Positions 11,904 through 22,100 of a stretch of 64,000 bases of DNA are shown in pieces. The notes beneath the pieces were generated by a model, which did not search any database, was not told the origin of the DNA, and saw nothing but the letters and a program-made list of their open reading frames with translations. How positions within the stretch are numbered: position 1 is the stretch's first letter; each line of letters begins with the position of its first letter. The stretch spans positions 36,301,698-36,365,697 of the forward strand of contig NC_083577.1 of the NCBI RefSeq assembly GCF_027579695.1, written 5' to 3'. Source of the stretch: Neoarius graeffei (lineage: Eukaryota > Chordata > Actinopteri > Siluriformes > Ariidae). A program made the translations under genes and the position numbers.

Positions 11904-12601
11904 AGTGCATATCCTGGACCAAATTTGTTTTTTTTTATATGAAAGAATGTCCCTTTACACACTCATCCAGAAGGGTAATTTTGCCCAAGGCCATCTGTCT
12001 ACAGCAGAAAAAAATTAAATAACAAAACGCATCTGGAAAAATCCCAAGGGAGTCTGGACCCAGATTCATGACATCACCTGCGGAAGCGCCAGCAGGCTGC
12101 GCGAGCTTGTATGGTTTCAGTGAACAGCCTGTGTAGACCAAGTTTAGCAGCTAGCGATTTTGCATTGAAATATGGGATTGTCACCTGAGCGCAATGTGGG
12201 AAACAATGAGTACTAATCCCATCAAGCTTGGTGTTGCTACACCCTCCTACGATACATCTGTTAACCATTTTAAATTTACGTGATAACATTGAAGAAATTT
12301 GCAGAAAACCACCAGGTCGTTTTCTCATAAACAAACCAACGCTGACGTAGGATTCAGAAGGAGGCATCACGAACGCAATGTCACGAAAATCAATGTTTGC
12401 TGGGAAATCCAAATGGCAAGTTTTTTCAGAGGCGGACCAATTTGCCTCAAATGGCTTGATCTCAACTGAATTTTTCTGGTATTGCGCAAGGTAAAAAAAA
12501 ATTGCACAAAATGCAAAATGTGACAGATATTTGACCAAAGTTGAATATAAAATAGGAGAATTACATTGATCTTGCTCCTGAATTTACCCGTGATATGCAC
12601 T
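11904..12601 (-). mobile_element. Kolobok-like DNA element with TTAA target duplication
   Basis: TTAA at 11900-11903 and 12602-12605 flank inverted ends AGTGCATATC and GATATGCACT (perfect over 10 bp). Inside, on the minus strand, is a short THAP-like N-terminus (12268 downward). Kolobok transposases are known to carry THAP fingers, so the TTAA site and the THAP remnant support the same call. It is internally deleted, at 698 bp. Confidence 0.75.
12170..12268 (-). pseudogene. THAP zinc-finger N-terminal fragment
   Basis: Reading down from the ATG at 12268 gives MVNRCIVGGCSNTKLDG, the typical start of a THAP domain (C-x4-C), and a further THCFPHC. The frame then leaves THAP consensus, and the rest of the transposase is missing. 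Confidence 0.6.
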
Positions 12602-12649
12602 TTAAAGTGCCTAGTTCATAGGACCCTTTCCTTGTTCCACTCAATAGAA

Positions 12650-12728
12650 AATCTGTGTGTGTGTGTTTAGTTTGAAAACCTTTCTCTCACTAGGAACCAC
12701 AGATCAGATTCTTCAACATTTTTTTTAT

Positions 12729-12765
<37 letters not shown>

Positions 12766-12825
12766 AGTTTGAAAACCTTTCTCTCACTAGGAACCACAGA
12801 TCAGACTATTCAACATTTTTTTTTT

Positions 12826-12874
<49 letters not shown>

Positions 12875-12925
12875 TTAGTTTGAAAACCTTTCTCTCACTC
12901 GGAACCATAGATCAGATTCTTCAAC

Positions 12926-12957
<32 letters not shown>
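12650..12957. repeat. Threefold tandem repeat with embedded (GT)n tracts
   Basis: Three units begin with TTTAGTTTGAAAACC (or a one-base variant, GATTAG for GTTTAG), then TTTCTCTCACTAGGAACCA and CAGATCAGATTCTTCAAC. Each is separated by a variable (GT)n tract (about 12732-12763, 12829-12872, 12927-12956). The array ends about 225 bases before the asb9 start codon. Confidence 0.9.
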
Positions 12958-12958
<1 letters not shown>

Positions 12959-13182
12959 CAGAAATCTCTATCACATTGTTATGTAGAAGATCTGTGCTCC
13001 ACTGTGGGAGATAAATGTGTGTATTTGCATGATAACTGGTGGGAGGTACAGTTTTGCCAGGGGAGTAGGTGATATTGTGAAGGCCATATAACACTGGCAA
13101 GCATGTCCTCACTGAACTAAAACTTTTAGATCTTTGTTTCTGCAAGACACAAGTTGTTGAGCCTTTTCACAAAGTTTGAAGG

Positions 13183-16100
13183 ATGACTGTTGCCCATGCT
13201 GAGGTGTGTGTTTGGAATGATCCATGGCAGCAAGATTTTCGGGTCTATGGAGGACGGGTGTGTAACACACTCATGGAAGGTGAGCTTGATCTTTTATGAT
13301 ACATCTGTAGATCCAAATTCTTATTTTATTTTTTTACATGTGTTTGTGGATGGTGGGACTGGATGAGCAAGCTGAAAGTTATAGCATGTATAGGTCTGTT
13401 TTGTTATAATTGGTGCAGACCAAATGTCTTTTGGGACTTGATTCTCATTTTGGGACTTATTATACAAAAACAACAGCTTAATTTAAAAAAAAAAATGTGT
13501 GTGTGTTTAAGGTCCTTGGGCAGACAGAACTCCTCTCCATGTTGCAGCTTTGCAGGGCCGACTACTCCCACTTAAGAAGCTCCTATCTCATGTACAGAAT
13601 ATAACACACACAATGTGAAGCTCTAAATCTCAGAAAGATTTTGTCTGTTAATTCATATTACACAAGTGATGTCAATTTTGAATTCCTCTACAAGAATACT
13701 CATGTAATTAATGTATTTAACAGTGGTCCAATGTTTGTGTTTGCCCAGGGGATGCGTGCTGATGTGGTCACGCTGGATGGCATCAATCCATTACATGAGG
13801 CCTGTCTAGGGGGCCATTTTGCCTGCGCTAAACTGCTGCTGGAACATGGGGCTGATGTATGTCCTGAACTGCGTGAATATTTCCTGGTCATAAATACAAG
13901 TTGGTGTGTGTAATTTGTTATCTGTATGTGTATGTTCCCTCAGGCTAGTGCCGTGTCTGTTGATGGAATCACACCTCTCTTCAATGCATGCTTCAGTGGT
14001 AACACTGCCCTTCTCCAACTCCTCCTAAAGCATTGCTCTGTCCATCACCCAGCTCACCTGCGTAATTCACCTATCCATATTGCTGCAAAGCAAGGTATGT
14101 TTTCTCACATAACTACTTATTATTCTTGCTTCAACTATTCCATTGTTCATATTACAATACAAGGATAGGCATACAGTGTCTTGCAAAAGTATTCATTCTC
14201 CTTGGTGTTTGTCTTGTTTTGTCACATTACAAGCTGGAATTAAAATGGATTTTGGGGGGGTTAGCGCAATTTGAGTTACACAACATGCCTACCACTTTGG
14301 TGCAAATAGTTTTTTTTTTAAATTGTGACACAAACAGGAATTTCATACGAAAGGGGGTGAATACCTATACACACTCCAGACTTCTGTTTTTCATCTTAAT
14401 TATTATTTGTGTCACAATAAAACAACAATTTTCACCTTTAAAGTGGTAGGCATGTTGTGTAAATCAGATGGTGCTAACCCTCCAAAAATCCATTTTAATT
14501 CCAGTTTATAATGCGACAAAACAGAACAAACACAAAGGGAGATGGATACTTTTGCAAGACACTGTATAACAGTGTGACCTTTGTATTATGTGGGTGAAGG
14601 TCTGTTTTAAGATGGGACATCAAAATTTTGACATTCCAGCGAGCAATACTCTAAGCCCATGTTTACATTAGACCGTATCAGCGGATCATCAGATTAACGT
14701 TTTTAAAACGATTAGTACCAATACGTGGATACGCTCGGCTCCGCAGGCATCCCGCGCTCCAAATCACTCCGCCCTGAACAGCGAGTGCCCTCTGGAGGGT
14801 GCGCACTCCGGCCCTGCGCAGCTCACAGAGCGCGCGAGTGAAGCACACTAGCAGTGTTTTCGGGACTGAGCCGCTGTGTGTGTGATCCCAGCGCATATCA
14901 CTTACCACTTGCAAGTGGAAGGATGGCAAGCCTAAAGACAATCATAACTACACAATGGGCAGTATTTGCATCAGTATTTGCAGTATTTTCATACTTTTAT
15001 ACTCTTTAATGAAAGGTGATACAAGGCGGAAGTCCGCGCCGTTTTTCAGCAGTCGCGTCACATGACCAACGCCAGCGAATCAGGAAGGTGGATGTCACAG
15101 TGACGTTGTCCAATGAGGACGCCAGCTAGAGCTCAGCACAGCGTATTCGCGTATCTCAATGTTTACACAGCACCGGACCAGATACGATCTGGATTGAATA
15201 CGTGGACGCTGGCGGATTCCCGTTTCCCGGCGTTTCCAGGCGTTTTAATGTAAACGGACAGTGCATCCGCGAAGGAAACGAGACAGATACGGTCTAATGT
15301 AAACGTAGCCTAAACTGCTGTAATCTATATTTACAGCTCAACAAGCCATATACTTGAAGGTCACTTCAAATTTACATTCCTGAAATCCTGAGACAATTAG
15401 GAAGTAAATCTTTGAACAGTTGCCAAACACAGACAGAACTGTAATTATTCTGATAAACTAATTTTCTAAGCTATTTTTAAACTAACCTGATAATATTTTT
15501 GTGACGCAAACTCTTAACCTCATTATATCACAAATAAATGACAATAAACTTACCAAAGAAAGATATATTGAGATTGTTAACTACATTATGAACATTATGA
15601 ATGCTTGTTAATACATTTGATTGTATTCTCTATGATCTAAAATATAAGTTGAAGCTGTTCCTAAATAAATATTTTATCATGAAATGTAATTGTAAAACTT
15701 TTAACAATATTGAAATACATTAGAGTATACATTACATGTTTTAGGTGCAACCACACAAACACAACTTGCAAGTCTACTAGCTGACCTTCAGTCCTGGGTC
15801 ACAGTGGAAATTTCAGTTTATTATGGAATTAAAGACACTAAAAAGTTAATTTAAGTGTTTGATTATGTTTCAGGTCACACAGCTTGTGTGGAGTTGCTAT
15901 TTTCTTATGGGCTGGATGCTGATATGGAGTTGGATGCAGTAGGCACACCACTTTATTGTGCGTGTGAAACCAAGAGCACGGAGTGTGTACAGAGGCTTCT
16001 GATCTTGGGTCAGTATACACACACCCACATTTATTCACACACATCCATACACAGGTACAGATTCTTAGGACTCTGGGAGCACATTCACAAAAAAAAAAAT

Positions 16101-19100
16101 CCTTCTTTTGGGTTTTACAGCAGTTGACATACAGTGTTGCATTACTGCCATCTACAGGTTTATCTTTGACCGTGCTCTGACAGTTACATCATTCTGTCAC
16201 TAAACAAACAGCTAATCATACCGAGATGCTTGCTGACTGCCGATATTTATTAGTTTGGTCCTGCGTTTCCTTTCCTTTGCAACATAATGTCCTTTCTTCT
16301 CACTTTCCGTTACTGTAGTCGGTCTTTCACATTTCATTCGCACACTCACATCCTCCATTTTTCTCTCCTGTTTCAAATTTGTATCCCACAATGCCTTGTG
16401 CGAACGGGGAAAATCTACCACGTGATGCATGATGTAGTGTCTTGAATTGGGTCATGGTGAAGCAGGAAAAAATAGCAGAGAATTTAGAGCCACATGGCCC
16501 TAAATTCATTAATTGTTCTATTTTAAAAAAAATAAAAAAAAAAACTAATGAAATTGGAAGTCTTTGATTTGAATTCAGTAGCTTTCGGTCCATTAAACAA
16601 AAATAACTGGGTGTTGGGGAAACTTCTTTTTATGACATACACTTGAAAAATCTGAAAGGCAGTATAGCTTTAAACAACATTGCTTAATCTTCATGCATTT
16701 TCTTCAAACAATTTTGAATATGTTTAAAGCTTTAAAGTGTTTTGAGTGATAATGCAGTTGGAATTTGATTGATTAATTTATTTTAATACAGATTTATCCA
16801 GGATTATTCTGTATGAAACTGTTTCTATACAAATGAAATAACTGAGCAATGCATTTTGAGGCGAAGATGTGATGATTAAACAAACACACTGAGTTCGGTG
16901 TTAAAATGGAAGCTACTGTGACAATCATACATATCCATACATCCACTATCTGTAGCCGCTTATCCTGTACAGGGTCGCAGGCAAGCTGGAGCCTACCCCA
17001 GCTGACTATGGGCGAGAGGCAGGGTACAATGTGACTATCTCTGTGCAATACTTTATATGTGCAATACCTCACTCCATAATGTGTAACACAACACATACAC
17101 CTCAGACTGTGCACCTTACACCCCCCCTTTTTTTCCCTCCCCCCTCATCTCTCTCTCCCTCTCTACATGCTGTTTGCACTGTTATTGGAGATGCTTTAAT
17201 CTCATTGTACATGTGTATAGTGACAATAAAGGCATTCTATTCTATTCTATTCTATTCTATTCTATTCTATTCTATTCTATTCTACATCCTGGACAAGTCG
17301 CCAGGTCATCGCAGGGCAACACATTCAACCATTCACATTCACACCTATGGTCAATTTAGAGCCACCAATTAGCCTAACCTGCATGTCTTTGGACTGTGGG
17401 GGAAACCGGAGCACCCAGAGGAAACCCACACAGACACGGGGAGAACATGCAAACTCCACACAGAAAGGCCCTCGTTGGCCGCTAGGGCTTTCTTGCTGTG
17501 AGGCGACAGTGCTAACCACTACACCACCATGCCGCCCCACTATGAGAATCAGAAATACTTTAATAATCCTGAGAGGAGATTGAGTACATCTGCAGTTGCT
17601 CACACTCAAGTGGAGAAAAGAAATTACAAAATTGAACACATATGTAAAACTTATGAAATATGTAAAAATCCATGATATATGTAAAAATATGTAATATCTA
17701 AACCATATATCACATAACTATCCACGTGGAAGGAAAAATAGCTGTGGAGATGAAATAAATAAAGTTATTGCACAGTTATTACTACAATTATTGCAGATAA
17801 GGAGTAAATAATTTCTATGGTAAATAGAAGTTATTACACTAGTATTACACATTGAGTGAGGTATTGAATAGTTATATTATGTAATTATTGAACCTAGGTA
17901 CAATGTGGATGGATGTAGTACAATGGAATTATTACACAGGTGCAGTACTGAACAGTCCATTGGGTTGAGGTCCCTGGTGGTTTAGCCTGAAGTTTATTAG
18001 CCCCATCCTCAAGTGTTTTAGCCCCATCTTCTTGGTTTAGCGGGCTATATAATTTCTGATCCGTAACTCTAAAAACTGATAAATTAATGTTATTGGTGTC
18101 TTAGAAGGCAAAATTATGATCAAATTTAGTTTAATTCAATGATGGGGCTAAAACACCTGAAGATGGGGCTAATACACTAGGGGCTAAACCACCATAAGCC
18201 ATCCATTCTCTGTTGAATATCAGAGCCTCTGAGGGAGAGGTTGAAAAGTTTGATGGCCATGGGTAGGAATGATCTCCTGTGGTGCATTTTGGGGGAATGA
18301 GTCTTTCACTGAAAGTACTCCTTTGATTAGCCAGCATGTTATGGAGTGAGTGGGAGACACTGTCCAGGATGATATGAAGTTTAGCCAGCATCCTCCTCTC
18401 GGACACTGTCTCCAGAGTCCAGCTCTACTCCCACAAAGTCACTGGCCTTGCGGATCAGTTTATTGAGTCTGTTGGCATTTGTTGCCCTCAGTCTGCTACC
18501 CGAGCACACCACAGCATACAGGAGAGCACCGGCCACCACAGACTCAAAAAGCATCCTCAGCATAATCCTGCAAATGTTGAAGGACCTCAGCTTTCTCAGA
18601 AAGTAGAAACGGTTTTGGCCCTTCTTGTATATGGTAACTGTATTTTTAGTCCAGTCCATTCTATTGTCAATATGTACTTGCAGTCCTTTACAATGTCCAC
18701 ACTGACCCCATGGATGAAAATGGGGGTCATTGATGCCTTGTTGCATCTCATGTCCACCACCAGTTCTTTGGTTTTGTTCACATTGAGCTGCAGATGGTTC
18801 CACTCACACCATGAAACAAAGTAGACAAAGTTTTGCAATCAGCCTCATCATCCTTACTTATATGTCCAACTATAGCAGAGTCATCAGAGTACTTCTGAAG
18901 ATGGCAGGATTCTGTCTTATAGTTGAAGTCTGTGGTGTAGAGGGTGTACAGAAAGGAAGAGAGGACTGTCTCCTGTGGTGCCCCAGTATTGATGACCACC
19001 TTATCTGACATGGTGTTGTAAGCATACATACTGTGGCCAGCACATGGGGGGGGGCTCTACATTCATCAGCTTCTCACCAAGACACTGTGGCATGGTATCT

Positions 19101-22100
19101 TTGGCACTGGGATAAGGCATGATATCTTCCACATCATGGGGACTTTCTGAAGTCTTAGGCTGATGTTGAAGACATGATGCAGCACTCCACATAGCTGGGG
19201 GGCACAGGCTGTGAGCACCCTGGGGCTGACACCATCAGGACCAGCAGCCTTGCATGAGTGGAGATGCTTCAGCTGTCTTCTTACCTGGTTAGTAGACAGA
19301 AAACTCATTATGGAGGTTTCATGTGGGGGATGGGTGTTGGTGTCAGTTTGTTTGTCCAGGACAGTTGCTCCAAAAGACGGGGGGGGGGGATGCTGTCACT
19401 TGACAAAGGTGAACCATTAGAGCAGGGGTGGGGAACCTTTTTCCTATTAAGGGCCATTTCGAGTTTTATAACATCCTATGGAGGCCAAACTAAATTTTTT
19501 TAACCCATAACCACTGCTGAAAATTTTAAGATGCAGCCCATTTATTTTAGCTTTCTTTCATGCTATTCAAATGAAAAAGCAACTTTATTGGTGTAACTTT
19601 GTTTTATTCGTTTTTAATCTGCCCATTTTCTTTTTAAATTTTATCCACCTCTTATTGTTTTAATGCTCTGTTTTTAGTCATGTTCTTATTGATTTTATAC
19701 AGTGGTGCTTGAAAGTTTGTGAACCCTTTAGAATTTTCTATATTTCTGCATAAATATGACCTAAAACATCATCAGATTTTCACACAAATTCTAAAAGTAG
19801 ATAAAAAGAACCCAGTTAAATAAATCTCATCTCATCTCATCTCATTATCTCTAGCCGCTTTATCCTGTTCTACAGGGTCGCAGGCAAGCTGGAGCCTATC
19901 CCAGCTGACTACGGGCGAAAGGCGGGGTACACCCTGGACAAGTCGCCAGGTCATCACAGGGCCGACACACAGACACAGACAACCATTCACACTCACGGTC
20001 AATTTAGAGTCACCAGTTAACCTAACCTGCATGTCTTTGGACTGTGGGGGAAACCAGAGCACCCGGAGGAAACCCACGTGGACATGGGGAGGACATGCAA
20101 ACTCCGCACAGAAAGGCCCTCGCCGGCCAGTTAAATAAATGAGAAAAAAATATGCTTGGTCATTTATTTATTGAGGAAAATGATCCAATATTACATATCT
20201 GTGAGTGGCAAAAGTATGTGAACCTTTGCTTTCAGTATCTGGTGTGACCCCCTTGTGCAGCAATAACTGCAACTAAACTTTTCCGGTAACTGTTGATCAG
20301 TCCTGCACACTGGCTTGGAGGAATTTTAGCCCATTCCTCCATACAGTACAGCTTCAACTCTGGGATGTTGGTGGGTTTCCTCACATGAACTGCTCGCTTC
20401 AGGTCCTTCCACAATATTTCGATTGGATTAAGGTCAGGACTTTGACTTGGCCATTCCAAAACATTAATTTTATTCTTCTTTAACCATTCTTTGGTAGAAC
20501 AACTTGTGTGCTTAGGGTCATTGTCTTGCTGCATGACCCACCTTCTCTTAAGATTCAGTTCATGGACAGATGTCCTGACATTTTCCTTTAGAACTCGCTG
20601 GTATAATTCAGAATTCATTGTTCCATCAATGATGGCAAGCCGTCCTGGCCCAGATGCAGCAAAACAGGCCCAAACCATGATACTACCACCACCATGTTTC
20701 ACAGATGGGATAAGGTTCTTATGCTGGAATGTAGTGTTTTCCTTTCTCCAAACATAATGCTTCTCATTTAAACCCAAAATTTCTATTTTGGTCTTGTCTG
20801 TCCACAAAACATTTTTCCAATAGCCTTCTGGCTTGTCCACATGATCTTTAGCAAACTGCAGACGAGCAGCAATGTTCTTTTTGGAGAACAGTGGCTTTCT
20901 CCTTGCAACCCTGCCATGCACACCATTGTTGTTCAGTGTTCTCCTGATGGTGGACTCATGAACATTAACCTTAGCCAATGTGAGAGAGGCCTTCAGTTGC
21001 TTAAAACTTCCCCTGGGGTCCTTTGTGACCTTGCCAACTATTACACGCCTTGCTCTTGGAATGATGTTTGTTGGTCGACCACGCCTGGGGAGGGTAACAA
21101 TGGTCTTGAATTTCTTCCATTTGTACACAATCTGTCTGACTATGGATTGGTGGAGTCCAAACTCTTTAGAGATGGTTTTGTAACCTTTGTTTATGCCATG
21201 ATACACTTCCATTCATGCCATGATACATTTCCACAAACATGTGTTGTGAAGATCAGACTTTGATAGATCCCTGTTCTTTAAATAAAACAGGGTGCCCACT
21301 CACACCTGATTATCATCCCATTGATTGAAAACTGTTAGGGCTGGTGGAGGTATGGTGAAGTTAGGATCCAAAAACAGAACGCAGACAGTAATCCAATAAA
21401 TAAGATGATTTAATACAGGGAAGAAAGGGTGTGGCAAAAGATGAACAAACAGGATGAAAAACAAATAGCAAAAATAGTCAGGACAAAATGAGAACAAACA
21501 ACTTGCCAAAACATGAGACAGGCAAAGAAAAATGCTAGCGCAAAAAAACATAAACAAGAAAAGACCCTTAGTGCAAAAACCATGAACCAGAAATTACCCT
21601 TAGTGCAAAAAAAAAGAACCATAAATAACCCTTTGTGCAAAAAAACAAAAACCAAAAAAATGCTAGTGCAAAAACCATGGACAAGAGAAAATAGCTAGAG
21701 AGGAAAACCATGAGGAGCAAGAGAGGCACAGAAACGGTTAGAGAAGCAAACAAGACGTTCTGGCAAAAACAGTCTGAGAATGGCCTTTAAATAAGCAGCA
21801 GTGAAAACCAGGAAGTGAGTACAGGGGAGAAGGAATTCCTGTCCCGGATCCGGATCGGCGCCGGCGTGAGAGATCTGTAATCTCCGGAGTGGATGTCTGA
21901 GGCGGAGCATAACAGTACCCCCCCCCCCCCCAACGAGCGCCTCCAGGCGCTTTAGGAAGAGCGTTGGGGTGTTGCCGGTGGAAGTCAGAGATGAGGGTTG
22001 GGTCCAAGATGAACCTGGCGGGGACCCAACTTCTCTCCTCGGGACCATAACCTTCCCAGTCCACCACGTACTGGAGTCCTCTGCCTCGCCACCGCACCTT

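Noticed and set aside
12170-12268. A host THAP-domain gene
   Set aside because: The fragment lies between TTAA-flanked inverted ends and has no downstream exons.
12730-13014. Cys/Val-rich frame
   Set aside because: Translation of (GT)n tracts.
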